Assembly (NCBI GenBank): GCA_963618735.1
Contig: CAVEUM010000005.1
Location: forward strand, 1-64,000
Source: CAKUFA01 sp963618735
Lineage (GTDB): Bacteria > Bacillota > Clostridia > Christensenellales > Aristaeellaceae
Direction of reading: 5' to 3'
DNA: 64,000 nucleotides
How positions within the stretch are numbered: the first letter of the stretch is position 1; every line of letters begins with the position of its first letter. Below, in pieces: positions 45,446-53,479 of the stretch. The notes beneath the pieces were generated by a model. It did not search any database. It had not been told where the DNA came from and saw nothing but the letters and a program-made list of their open reading frames with translations. The position numbers and the translations under genes are program-made.

Positions 45446-45485
45446 TAAAAACGACTCCCATGTGTTTGACCACACAGGAGTCGCT
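45446..45485 (-). terminator. Terminator after rplA
   Basis: On the minus strand CGACTCC and GGAGTCG pair, extended by TGTGT/ACACA in the loop region, and are followed by TTTTT. It closes the ribosomal cluster before the Cys-cluster gene. Confidence 0.88.
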
Positions 45486-45521
45486 CGTTGGTTACTGTGA
45501 TGCTCCCAAAGGAGCGCGTCA

Positions 45522-46211
45522 TCAGAACTTCAGCGGGTTCACGCGCACAGACGGACCCATGGTGCTCGACAGATACAGGGAGCGCACATAGGTACCCTTT
45601 GCAGCAGCGGGCTTTGCCTTGTTGATGGCGTCCATCAGAGCCTTCAGGTTCTCGGACAGCTTCTCAGTGCCGAAGGAAACCTTGCCGATGGGGCAGTGGA
45701 TGATAGCGGTCTTGTCCAGACGGTACTCCACCTTACCAGCTTTGATTTCGTTCACGGCCTTGGTCACGTCCATGGTGACGGTGCCGCTCTTGGGGTTAGG
45801 CATCAAGCCCTTCGGGCCCAGGATACGACCGATACGGCCGATCAGACCCATCATGTCAGGGGTAGCCACGCAGACATCAAAGTCGAACCAGTTTTCCTGC
45901 TGGATCTTGGCGATCATGTCTTCTGCACCAACGAAATCGGCACCGGCAGCCTCAGCTTCCTTAGCCTTTTCACCCTTAGCAATGACCAGCACGCGAATGC
46001 TGCGGCCAGTGCCATGAGGCAGAACCACGGCGCCACGGACCTGCTGGTCAGCGTGACGGGGGTCAACGCCCAGACGGACGGAAATCTCCACCGTCTCGTC
46101 GAACTTAGCCTTGCCGGTCTTCACAACCAGGTCGCAGGCCTCGGTAGGATCATACTGGGTGAGATGGTCGATCAGCTTTACGCTGTCTTCATACTTCTTA
46201 CCATGCTTCAT
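45522..46211 (-). CDS. rplA: 50S ribosomal protein L1
   Basis: A 229-residue ribosomal stalk protein that binds 23S rRNA and controls its own operon in many bacteria. The family signature GLIGRIGRILGPKGLMPNPK region (about 115-135) and the C-terminal SSTMGPS are present. The ATG at 46211 follows GGGAGGAAGAAAAC. Normally rplJ and rplL follow; here a terminator and unrelated genes come next. An L1-binding-like RNA element precedes it. Confidence 0.97.
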   Translation of the reverse strand: MKHGKKYEDSVKLIDHLTQYDPTEACDLVVKTGKAKFDETVEISVRLGVDPRHADQQVRGAVVLPHGTGRSIRVLVIAKGEKAKEAEAAGADFVGAEDMIAKIQQENWFDFDVCVATPDMMGLIGRIGRILGPKGLMPNPKSGTVTMDVTKAVNEIKAGKVEYRLDKTAIIHCPIGKVSFGTEKLSENLKALMDAINKAKPAAAKGTYVRSLYLSSTMGPSVRVNPLKF

Positions 46212-46226
46212 GTTTTCTTCCTCCCA

Positions 46227-46257
46227 TGTGGTATTAACGGCGCTATGTCCTCCCACA
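46227..46257 (-). promoter_or_regulatory. L1-binding-like mRNA element before rplA
   Basis: On the mRNA, TGTGGGAGG and ACCACA flank a short GC-containing core and can fold as a bulged stem. The same arrangement occurs upstream of rplK. It resembles the L1 site on 23S rRNA helix 76-77 and probably mediates feedback by L1. Confidence 0.5.
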
Positions 46258-46286
46258 TTGATCAAGGGGCCAAGCCCCACAGGGTC

Positions 46287-46712
46287 TTATTCCTCCACGG
46301 TGACGCCCATGCTGCGGGCAGTGCCGGCTACCATGCTCATGGCAGCCTCAATGCTGGCGGCGTTCAGGTCGGGCATCTTGGTGGTGGCAATCTCGCGGAC
46401 TTGCTCCTTGGTCAGCTTACCAACCTTGTCGCGGTTGGGGCGGGCACTGGCAGTTTCCATGTTCAGCGCCTTCTTAATCAGCACCGGGACCGGAGGGGTC
46501 TTGGTGATGAAGGTGAAGGTACGGTCAGAGTACACAGTGATGACTACAGGGATCACCAGGCCTGCCTGCTTGGCAGTGCGCTCGTTGAACTCCTTGCAGA
46601 AACCGGGGATGTTCACGCCATGCTGGCCCAGAGCAGGACCAATAGGCGGAGCGGGCGTGGCCTTGGCAGCCTGCACCTGCAGCTTGATGTACGCAGTAAC
46701 TTTCTTGGCCAT
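46287..46712 (-). CDS. rplK: 50S ribosomal protein L11
   Basis: A 141-residue protein of the GTPase-associated centre. It has the N-terminal KLQVQAAKATPAPPIGPALG region, the IPVVITVY strand and C-terminal GTARSMGV. The ATG at 46712 follows AGGAGGTG. It is followed 75 bp later by rplA and preceded by nusG, the standard order. A structured leader lies just upstream. Confidence 0.97.
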   Translation of the reverse strand: MAKKVTAYIKLQVQAAKATPAPPIGPALGQHGVNIPGFCKEFNERTAKQAGLVIPVVITVYSDRTFTFITKTPPVPVLIKKALNMETASARPNRDKVGKLTKEQVREIATTKMPDLNAASIEAAMSMVAGTARSMGVTVEE

Positions 46713-46733
46713 GGTTATGGCACCTCCTAAAAA

Positions 46734-46769
46734 TGTGGTCGCGCGGAAGCGTTGCAACTTCCTCCCACG
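46734..46769 (-). promoter_or_regulatory. L1-binding-like mRNA element before rplK
   Basis: The mRNA reads GTGGGAGG, an AGTTGCAACGCTTCCGCG core, then ACCACA, 21 bases before the rplK start. The outer GTGG/CCAC arms and the purine bulge match the element before rplA. Confidence 0.55.
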
Positions 46770-46878
46770 TCACATCCGCACAAGACGGATGCCTGAAAAG
46801 CGGATTTCTCCGCCTGCCTCGCCGCACTTTCATGCAGCGGAAGAGCCTTTGAATAGAGCGGATAAAGGAACGTGAGCG

Positions 46879-47415
46879 TTACTCGGCCTTCTTGACCTGC
46901 GACAGATCCAGCTCGGCAGGCGTTGCCCGACCGAACATCTGCACACTGACCTTGATCTTGCCGCGCACCGTATCGATATCCTCGACAACACCCTGCTGAT
47001 TCTCCATGGAGCCAGACAGAATGTCCACCGTGTCGCCGATGGCGATGTCGTACTCCACGCCGCTGGGGGTGGGGTTCAGCATCATATCCACTTCTGCTTC
47101 CGTGAGGGCGACAGGCTTGCTGTCAGGACCCACAAAGCCAGTGACACCACGGGTGTTGCGCACAACGTACCAACTTTCGCTGGTCTCAATCATGTGCACA
47201 AGCACATAGCCAGGATACACCTTGCGCTGGGTCTTGACACGCTTGCCGTTCCGAATTTCAATGACGTCTTCCACAGGAACGCGCACATCGAAAATCAGCT
47301 TTTGCATAGCCTCGTTGTTTTCAACGGACTTTTCCAGTGTGTCCTTGACCTTGTTTTCATAGCCCGAGTAGGTATGCACAACATACCAGCAGGCCTCGTT
47401 GGATCTTTCGCTCAT
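46879..47415 (-). CDS. nusG: Transcription termination/antitermination protein NusG
   Basis: A 178-residue RNA polymerase-binding factor. The NGN domain (about 8-110) starts with CWYVVHTYSGYE and includes RKVYPGYVLV; a KOW domain (about 125-175) contains GDTVDILSG. Length and motifs are standard. The ATG at 47415 follows TAGGAGAAAAG. It is between secE and rplK. Confidence 0.97.
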   Translation of the reverse strand: MSERSNEACWYVVHTYSGYENKVKDTLEKSVENNEAMQKLIFDVRVPVEDVIEIRNGKRVKTQRKVYPGYVLVHMIETSESWYVVRNTRGVTGFVGPDSKPVALTEAEVDMMLNPTPSGVEYDIAIGDTVDILSGSMENQQGVVEDIDTVRGKIKVSVQMFGRATPAELDLSQVKKAE

Positions 47416-47440
47416 GGTTCTTTTCTCCTATTATACCGGA

Positions 47441-47722
47441 TCAGACCAGCAACCGGATGAGGGCAGAAGCACCCATATCCAGCAGACCGATCACGATGCT
47501 CATGAAGAGCATGAACACCAGCACGACCACGGAATATACCCACAGCTTGCGCTTGGTCGGCCAGGTCACCTTCTTGAGCTCATACCACATGTTCTTGAAG
47601 GGTGTAGCGATCCGGGAAGGAAGACGCTTGCACCAGGCAACAAACTTGTTCTCCTTGGTGCCAGCCTGCTTTGCAGGAGCCTTCTTCTCCTGTTCGGCGA
47701 CCGCCTTTTTCTCCTCAGCCAT
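47441..47722 (-). CDS. secE: Preprotein translocase subunit SecE
   Basis: A 93-residue membrane protein stabilising SecY. A Lys/Ala/Glu-rich N-terminal part (about 1-30) precedes the conserved amphipathic helix with ELKKVTWPTKR (about 51) and one membrane helix (about 65-87). The ATG at 47722 is taken; an in-frame GTG three codons earlier sits too close to the GAGGA site. It is followed by nusG. Confidence 0.93.
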   Translation of the reverse strand: MAEEKKAVAEQEKKAPAKQAGTKENKFVAWCKRLPSRIATPFKNMWYELKKVTWPTKRKLWVYSVVVLVFMLFMSIVIGLLDMGASALIRLLV

Positions 47723-47756
47723 TTCTTTCACATCCTCACGCTGTCGTTGGGGGAAA

Positions 47757-47918
47757 TTACTTCGTTTCGCGATGAGCGGTGTGCTTCTTGCAGAAAGGGC
47801 AATACTTCATGAGCTCAATGCGATCCGGGGTGTTCTTCTTATTCTTCATGTTGTTGTAGTTGCGCTGCTTGCACTCCGTGCAGGCCAGGCAAACCTTGGT
47901 ACGAGCGGCATTTGCCAC
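47757..47918 (-). CDS. rpmG: 50S ribosomal protein L33
   Basis: A 53-residue zinc-binding ribosomal protein. It keeps both CxxC pairs (Cys13/Cys16 in ACTECKQRNY and Cys40/Cys43 in CPFCKKHT), so it is the zinc-containing C+ form. Cys10 is an additional cysteine. Translation starts at a GTG at 47918 with AGGAGGTG about 7 bases ahead. The stop at 47757 is 35 bp before secE, the conserved rpmG-secE-nusG order. Confidence 0.95.
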   Translation of the reverse strand: MANAARTKVCLACTECKQRNYNNMKNKKNTPDRIELMKYCPFCKKHTAHRETK

Positions 47919-47980
47919 TTTGGACACCTCCTGCTAAGCATTGTGTCGGTTATCATTCACATGATGACCGTATGAACCTG

Positions 47981-48014
47981 CCCCACGAGGAGTGGTTGCC
48001 CACCCCTCATGGGG
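47981..48014 (-). other. Stable GNRA-loop hairpin between tuf and rpmG
   Basis: A 15-bp stem (CCCCATGAGGGGTGG against CCACTCCTCGTGGGG, with three G-U pairs in RNA) is closed by a GCAA tetraloop. No T tract follows, so it is more likely a processing, stability or partial attenuation element than a full terminator. Confidence 0.65.
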
Positions 48015-48022
48015 ATCAGGGA

Positions 48023-49237
48023 TTACTCGATAACCTTCGCCACAACGCCGGAACCAACCGTGCGGCCACCCTCGCGGATAGCGAAACGCAGGCCCTGCTC
48101 CAGAGCAATGGGGGTGATCAGGGTGATTTCCATGTCGATGTTATCGCCAGGCATCACCATTTCCACGCCGTCGGGCAGCTTGATGTTGCCGGTCACGTCC
48201 GTGGTACGGAAGTAGAACTGAGGACGATAGCCGTTGAAGAAGGGGGTATGACGGCCGCCTTCTTCCTTGGTCAGCACGTACACCTGGCCAATGAAGTGGG
48301 TGTGGGGATGAATGGTGCCGGGCTTAGCCAGAACCTGGCCACGCTCAACCTCATTACGCTGCACACCACGCAGCAGGGCGCCGATGTTGTCGCCAGCTTC
48401 GGCCTGGTCCAGCAGCTTGTGGAACATTTCCACGCCGGTAACAACCGTGCTGCGGGGCTTGTCCATCAGACCAACGATTTCAACCGTGTCGGACACCTTC
48501 ACGGTGCCGCGCTCCACACGACCGGTAGCAACGGTGCCGCGGCCGGAGATGGAGAACACGTCTTCAACAGGCATCAGGAAGGGCTGGTCGGTAGCGCGCT
48601 CAGGGGTGGGGATGTATGCGTCAACAGCAGCCATCAGCTCCCAGATGCACTTGCACTCGGGGCAGTTGTCCACGTCGGTGCCGCCGTTCTGGATGTACTC
48701 CAGAGCCTTCAGGGCGGAGCCCTTCACGATCGGCACATCGTCGCCGGGGAAATCGTAGCTGCTCAGCAGCTCACGGATTTCCATTTCAACCAGCTCCAGC
48801 AGCTCTTCGTCGTCCATCATGTCGGTCTTGTTCATGAACACGACAATGTAGGGCACGCCAACCTGACGGGCAAGCAGGATGTGCTCACGGGTCTGGGGCA
48901 TGGGGCCGTCGGGAGCGGACACAACCAGGATAGCACCGTCCATCTGAGCGGCACCGGTGATCATGTTCTTCACATAGTCAGCGTGGCCGGGGCAGTCAAC
49001 GTGTGCATAGTGACGGGTTGCGGTCTCATACTCAACGTGTGCAGTGTTAATCGTGATTCCGCGTGCCTTTTCTTCGGGGGCCTTGTCGATTTCGTCATAA
49101 CGCATTGCCTGCGCTTCGCCCTTCTGAGCCAGCGTCATGGTGATTGCTGCAGTCAGGGTCGTCTTGCCGTGGTCAACGTGGCCGATGGTGCCAATGTTAA
49201 CATGGGGCTTTTTCCGTTCGTAATGCTCCTTAGCCAT
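48023..49237 (-). CDS. tuf: Elongation factor Tu
   Basis: A 404-residue GTPase that delivers aminoacyl-tRNA. G motifs: GHVDHGKTT, DCPGHADY, MNKTD (Thr where many have Cys) and SALKALE. Domains 2 and 3 are complete. In the loop near the end of the G domain (about 191-196) lies DNCPECKC, a CxxCxC set that could bind metal and is not usual. The ATG at 49237 follows AAGGAGGAG. It lies between tRNA-Gly and rpmG and probably shares their promoter. Confidence 0.98.
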   Translation of the reverse strand: MAKEHYERKKPHVNIGTIGHVDHGKTTLTAAITMTLAQKGEAQAMRYDEIDKAPEEKARGITINTAHVEYETATRHYAHVDCPGHADYVKNMITGAAQMDGAILVVSAPDGPMPQTREHILLARQVGVPYIVVFMNKTDMMDDEELLELVEMEIRELLSSYDFPGDDVPIVKGSALKALEYIQNGGTDVDNCPECKCIWELMAAVDAYIPTPERATDQPFLMPVEDVFSISGRGTVATGRVERGTVKVSDTVEIVGLMDKPRSTVVTGVEMFHKLLDQAEAGDNIGALLRGVQRNEVERGQVLAKPGTIHPHTHFIGQVYVLTKEEGGRHTPFFNGYRPQFYFRTTDVTGNIKLPDGVEMVMPGDNIDMEITLITPIALEQGLRFAIREGGRTVGSGVVAKVIE

Positions 49238-49311
49238 TGGAATCTCCTCCTTATGATTTCGCGTAAACTGCGAAGGATCGTCTTCGCTGCTCTAGGCGAT
49301 TGATGCGGTGG

Positions 49312-49385
49312 TGGAGCAGGTGATGGGAATCGAACCCACGTAGCCAGCTTGGGAAGCTGGAACTCTACCATTGAGTTACACCTGC
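49312..49385 (-). tRNA. tRNA-Gly (anticodon CCC)
   Basis: On the minus strand a complete cloverleaf runs from GCAGGTG to CACCTGC, with discriminator T and an encoded CCA. The anticodon stem CCAGC/GCTGG encloses TTCCCAA, giving anticodon CCC. The T arm carries GTTCGATTC. It lies between a strong promoter and tuf. Confidence 0.95.
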
Positions 49386-49427
49386 ATGTCCCGCATCAAG
49401 CCCAATCAGACTTGTCAAGACGCTTAT

Positions 49428-49456
49428 ATCATAGCCGTTTTTCCGTTTGATGTCAA
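49428..49456 (-). promoter_or_regulatory. Strong promoter for tRNA-Gly and tuf
   Basis: On the minus strand TTGACA and TATGAT are 17 bp apart, about 43 bp before the tRNA 5' end. No other strong promoter was seen before tuf. Confidence 0.8.
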
Positions 49457-49577
49457 GTGTTGCGGACTTTTTTCACATTTTTCTGCACATTTTATTGAAA
49501 AGACAGGCCGCAGCCGCAGGTACAAATTTTTCGTCTGTTTCTCCACGCTAACAGAGATCGGTCATTTTGAAAAATTG

Positions 49578-49611
49578 CAAAAAAGGAGCCAGGCATTGCT
49601 GCCCGGCTCCG
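49578..49611 (-). terminator. Terminator after oppA
   Basis: GGAGCCGGGCA pairs with TGCCTGGCTCC (one wobble) around GCAA and is followed by TTTTTT on the minus strand. Confidence 0.92.
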
Positions 49612-49633
49612 CGGTCACAGGACCATTCTGCGC

Positions 49634-51394
49634 TTACTCAGCGTAGGTGCAGTGCATGAAGTACTTGTAGCCCAGGGGGTTGGAGTAGAAGCCCTGCACG
49701 CTGTCATCCAGCATATAGATGTCGGTGTAGAAGTACAGAGGCGTGATGCAGCCAGTGCTCATCAGCATGTCTTCTGCCATGTGCATCATCGCATAGCGGG
49801 CATCCTTGTCGGTGCAGCTCTTGATGGTGGAGATCAGCACGTCATAGGTTTCAGCCCAGGTGCCATTCTCAACCTTCACGTCATAGCCGTATGCGGTCAG
49901 GTCCAGGTTGTACATAGCCAGGGTGGCATGGTCGCCCTTGCCATACTGCACGTCGTTGTTGCCGGAAGCGGTGACCCACATATCCAGGAAGCAGATAGGA
50001 TCGTTGTAGTCAGCCAGCCAGCCGTTACGAGCGATGGTGTAATCGCCAGCCTTACGGGTGTTCAGGAAGGTGTTCCACTCCTGGTTGGTCAGGTTCAGGG
50101 TGATACCCACGCCAGCCAGAGCGCCCTGCAGATACTCACCGATGGCCTTGTGGCCCTCGCTGGTGTTGTACAGGTAGGTCATGGAAGGAACATTGGTGAA
50201 CATCTGGGTGGTCTCATCGAAGTTATAGTACTTCTTCAGGGTTTCCAGAGCGCTGTCCCAGTTGTCCATGTAGGCATCGGCGGAGGTGTTGTAGTAGCCG
50301 TCGTATTCGGTGCTGCTGCCAGCGTTCTTGTAGAACTCAGAGCCGTCAGCATCGGTCATGCCCATGGCCACGAAGGAGGAAGCAGGAACCTGGCCAGCCT
50401 GGCCGATTTCCTCAACGATGTAGTTGCGGTCGAACAGCAGGGAGATAGCCTGACGGATTTCAGCCTGAGCCTGAGCAGCTTCCACACCGGTCAGGGTGGA
50501 GTCAGCAGGCAGGATGTTCTCGTTGATGTTCCAGCAGACGTAGTAGGTGCCGATCTGGCCAGCCACCACGAACTCAGTGGGATACTGCTCCTTCAGGGAA
50601 GCAATCTCAGAGGTGGGAACGTCGTCAATCAGCTGCCAGTCGCCATTCTGGAAGTTTGCCAGCATGTTGTTGGCATCATCAGACAGGTAGAACTCAATGG
50701 TGTCCATGGTGATGGTGTCAGCAGCATAGTAATTCTCATTCTTGGTGAGGGTGATCTTGCTGTTGTGCTCCCAGCCCGTCATGGTGTAGGGGCCATTGGA
50801 CACATAGGTGGAAGGATCGGTTGCCCAGGATTCATTGGCCACCACGTCCTCGCGCACAGGGAAGAATGCCGGGAAGGCCAGCAGTTCGTCCCAGTAAGCG
50901 ACAGCGTTGTTCAGCGTCACAACCAGGGTCTTGTCATCGGTGGCTTCCACGGCCATGTCGTCCGGATAGCCCTTCACGTTTTCGAACATGTAGCCATAGT
51001 CAGCGCCCAGGGCGGTAGAAGCGGCGCGCTTCCATGCAAACTCGAAGTCGCCGGCGGTCAGAGCCTGACCATCGGACCACTTCAGGCCGTCCTTCAGGGT
51101 GTAGGTGTAGGTCACCGTGCCATCATCATTGGTCACAGGTGCAACCAGCTCTGCAGCACAGTCAGCAACGATTTCCAGGGTGCCTTCAGCGGTCTGTCCC
51201 CAGGTTGCCAGGCCGGCAAACAGGTGAGCCGTCACCGTAGCACCATCCACAGAAGAGTTGAGGGCCGGATCCAGCGTATCAGGCTCAGAAGCCACGCACA
51301 CTGCGATGCTGGTCTTGGTTTCGTCTGCCGTAGCCACTGCCACGCAGCTCAGCACCATAACCAGTGCCATCATGAGAGCAACAAGTTTCTTCAT
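49634..51394 (-). CDS. oppA: Oligopeptide ABC transporter substrate-binding protein
   Basis: A 586-residue extracellular solute-binding protein of family 5 that captures oligopeptides. A signal peptide covers about 1-23; Cys17 in VLSC might be a lipobox cysteine, although the motif is not ideal. The mature part has SEPDTLDPALN at its start and the LKDGLKWSDGQALTAGDF signature near 100-117. It is the last gene of the oppB-C-D-F-A unit, behind a small hairpin with a T tract that may tune its level. The RBS is GGGAGG. The peptide range cannot be predicted. Confidence 0.92.
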   Translation of the reverse strand: MKKLVALMMALVMVLSCVAVATADETKTSIAVCVASEPDTLDPALNSSVDGATVTAHLFAGLATWGQTAEGTLEIVADCAAELVAPVTNDDGTVTYTYTLKDGLKWSDGQALTAGDFEFAWKRAASTALGADYGYMFENVKGYPDDMAVEATDDKTLVVTLNNAVAYWDELLAFPAFFPVREDVVANESWATDPSTYVSNGPYTMTGWEHNSKITLTKNENYYAADTITMDTIEFYLSDDANNMLANFQNGDWQLIDDVPTSEIASLKEQYPTEFVVAGQIGTYYVCWNINENILPADSTLTGVEAAQAQAEIRQAISLLFDRNYIVEEIGQAGQVPASSFVAMGMTDADGSEFYKNAGSSTEYDGYYNTSADAYMDNWDSALETLKKYYNFDETTQMFTNVPSMTYLYNTSEGHKAIGEYLQGALAGVGITLNLTNQEWNTFLNTRKAGDYTIARNGWLADYNDPICFLDMWVTASGNNDVQYGKGDHATLAMYNLDLTAYGYDVKVENGTWAETYDVLISTIKSCTDKDARYAMMHMAEDMLMSTGCITPLYFYTDIYMLDDSVQGFYSNPLGYKYFMHCTYAE

Positions 51395-51426
51395 GGTATT
51401 TTCCTCCCTTTAAGGATGTATGTATC

Positions 51427-51446
51427 AAAAACGCGTTTCCGCGTCC
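51427..51446 (-). terminator. Weak intercistronic terminator/attenuator between oppF and oppA
   Basis: ACGCG-GAAA-CGCGT followed directly by TTTT on the minus strand. The 5-bp stem is short, so read-through is likely. Confidence 0.5.
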
Positions 51447-51468
51447 TTGAGCGATAGAGTTAGCCGCC

Positions 51469-52458
51469 TTAGTTAATTTCCTTCACCCGGTGGCAGGCAA
51501 CAAAGTGTCCCTTTTCCACCTCTTCAAACGGCGGCATGGACTGGGCACAGGCCTCTGTCGCATAGCGGCAGCGGGTGCGGAAGGGGCAGCCGGACGGTGC
51601 ATTCAGCGGGCTGGGAATATCGCCCGTCAGCGCGATACGCTTGTTGGCTCTTGCCTTCTGCGGATCAGGCAGCGGCACAGCTGACAAAAGCGACTGGGTG
51701 TAGGGATGCAGCGGATGATCGTAAATCTCCCCCGCATCTGCCAATTCAACCATCTTACCCAGATACATCACGGCAATGCGGTCAGAAATGTGGCGCACCA
51801 CCAGCAAATCGTGCGCAATGAACAGATACGTCAAACCCAGCTTATCCTGCAGGTCATCGAACATGTTGATGACCTGTGCCTGAATGGACACATCCAGGGC
51901 GGACACAGGCTCGTCGCAAACGATGAATTCAGGATTCACCGCCAAGGCACGGGCAATGCCGATACGCTGACGCTGGCCGCCGGAGAATTCGTGGGCATAG
52001 CGGGAAGCGTGCTCGCTGTTCAGTCCCACGTAATTCATCAGTTCCAGCACACGCTCGCGGCGTTCTTCCTTCGTCTTATACAGGTGATGCACATCCAGCG
52101 GCTCAGCCACGATGTCGCTCACCGTCATACGGGGATTCAGAGAAGAATAGGGATCCTGGAACACCATGGTGGCCTTCTTGCGGAACTCCTGCAGATCCTG
52201 CTTTGTCTTAACCTGCTTGCCGTCATACCACACTTCGCCAGCCGTAGGCTTGTACAGCTGCAGAATGGTTCGGCCGACGGTCGTCTTGCCGCATCCGCTC
52301 TCGCCTACCAGACCCAGGGTTTCGCCTTTCATAATGGAAAAAGAAACATCATCCACAGCCTTCAGGGGCTTGGAGCGGAGGAAACCTGTGTTGATCTCAA
52401 AGTATTCCTTAAGACCCTTGACCTCCAATAGCGGCTTCTTTTCGCTGTTTTCAGACAT
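51469..52458 (-). CDS. oppF: Oligopeptide ABC transporter ATP-binding protein OppF
   Basis: A 329-residue ATPase. Walker A is GESGCGKTT (about 53), the signature is FSGGQRQRIGIARAL and Walker B is FIVCDEPVSALDVS. The C-terminal oligopeptide/dipeptide extension (about 250-325) has the four cysteines known to bind an Fe-S cluster in DppD-like subunits, seen here as CPFRTRC, ATEAC and VACH. Its ATG overlaps the oppD end by eight bases. It pairs with OppD. Confidence 0.95.
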   Translation of the reverse strand: MSENSEKKPLLEVKGLKEYFEINTGFLRSKPLKAVDDVSFSIMKGETLGLVGESGCGKTTVGRTILQLYKPTAGEVWYDGKQVKTKQDLQEFRKKATMVFQDPYSSLNPRMTVSDIVAEPLDVHHLYKTKEERRERVLELMNYVGLNSEHASRYAHEFSGGQRQRIGIARALAVNPEFIVCDEPVSALDVSIQAQVINMFDDLQDKLGLTYLFIAHDLLVVRHISDRIAVMYLGKMVELADAGEIYDHPLHPYTQSLLSAVPLPDPQKARANKRIALTGDIPSPLNAPSGCPFRTRCRYATEACAQSMPPFEEVEKGHFVACHRVKEIN

Positions 52459-53461
52459 TGTCGGTCGCCTCCTCGATTTCTTCCCCTGCCTCCATGGCGT
52501 TCTTCACATTCATCCAGCAGCTGGAGTAGTGGCTTTCACCAACGCACACGCGCTTGGCGCGCTGCTGAAGGCAGACCTTCATGGCGGCATCGCACCGCGG
52601 GGCAAAGGGGCAACCCTTGGGCATGTTCAGCAGGTCAATGGGCGTGCCGGTGATAGGCTGCAGCCGCTGGCCGTTGTTTTCCGCCGTGGGGATGGAGCGC
52701 ATCAATCCTTTGGTGTACTCATGGCTTGGATGATAGAAGATATCATCCGCCGTGCCCTGCTCGCAGATGGAGCCGGCGTACATTACGATCACGTCATCGC
52801 ACAGCTGTGCCACAACGCCCAGGTCGTGCGTAATCATGATGATGGCCATGCCCATCTTCTTCTGCAGATCCTGCATCAGTTCAAGGATCTGTGCCTGAAT
52901 GGTCACGTCCAGGGCGGTGGTGGGTTCATCCGCGATCAGGATATCCGGTTCGCAGGCCAGTGCCATAGCGATCATGATCCGCTGACGCATGCCGCCGGAC
53001 ATCTCATAGGGATACTGCTTCAACCGACGTTCCGGCTCGTTCACGTTCACCAAGCGGAGCATTTCCAGTGCCCGCTCGTGTGCCTGCTTGCGATTGCGAG
53101 GGGTATGCAGGCGAATGGCCTCCACCAGCTGATGCCCGATGGTGTACGTAGGGTTCAGACTGGTCATGGGATCCTGAAAAATAATGGAGATTTTGTTGCC
53201 GCGCACAGTGTGCAGCAGTTTCTCATCCGCGCCTACCAGCTCGGTGCCGTCCAGCTTCACGCTGCCGCTGACGATTTTGCCCGTAGGTGCAAGAATCTGC
53301 ATGATGGAATAGGCCGTTACCGACTTACCGGAACCGCTCTCACCCACGATGCCCAGCACCTTGCCGCGCTCCAGCTGAAAGGAGACGCCGTCCACTGCCT
53401 TCACTTCACCCGCATCCGTAAAGAAGGAGGTGTGAAGATCCTTAACTTCTAACAATGCCAT
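52451..53461 (-). CDS. oppD: Oligopeptide ABC transporter ATP-binding protein OppD
   Basis: A 336-residue ATPase subunit. Walker A is GESGSGKSV (about 37), the signature is MSGGMRQRIMIAMAL and Walker B is ILIADEPTTALDVT. The C-terminal extension carries CPFAPRC, MKVC and CWMN cysteines, a probable cluster site. The ATG at 53461 follows AAGGAG. It lies 19 bp after oppC and overlaps oppF. Confidence 0.95.
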   Translation of the reverse strand: MALLEVKDLHTSFFTDAGEVKAVDGVSFQLERGKVLGIVGESGSGKSVTAYSIMQILAPTGKIVSGSVKLDGTELVGADEKLLHTVRGNKISIIFQDPMTSLNPTYTIGHQLVEAIRLHTPRNRKQAHERALEMLRLVNVNEPERRLKQYPYEMSGGMRQRIMIAMALACEPDILIADEPTTALDVTIQAQILELMQDLQKKMGMAIIMITHDLGVVAQLCDDVIVMYAGSICEQGTADDIFYHPSHEYTKGLMRSIPTAENNGQRLQPITGTPIDLLNMPKGCPFAPRCDAAMKVCLQQRAKRVCVGESHYSSCWMNVKNAMEAGEEIEEATDNV

Positions 53462-53479
53462 CTTTCTGTCGCTCCTTTC

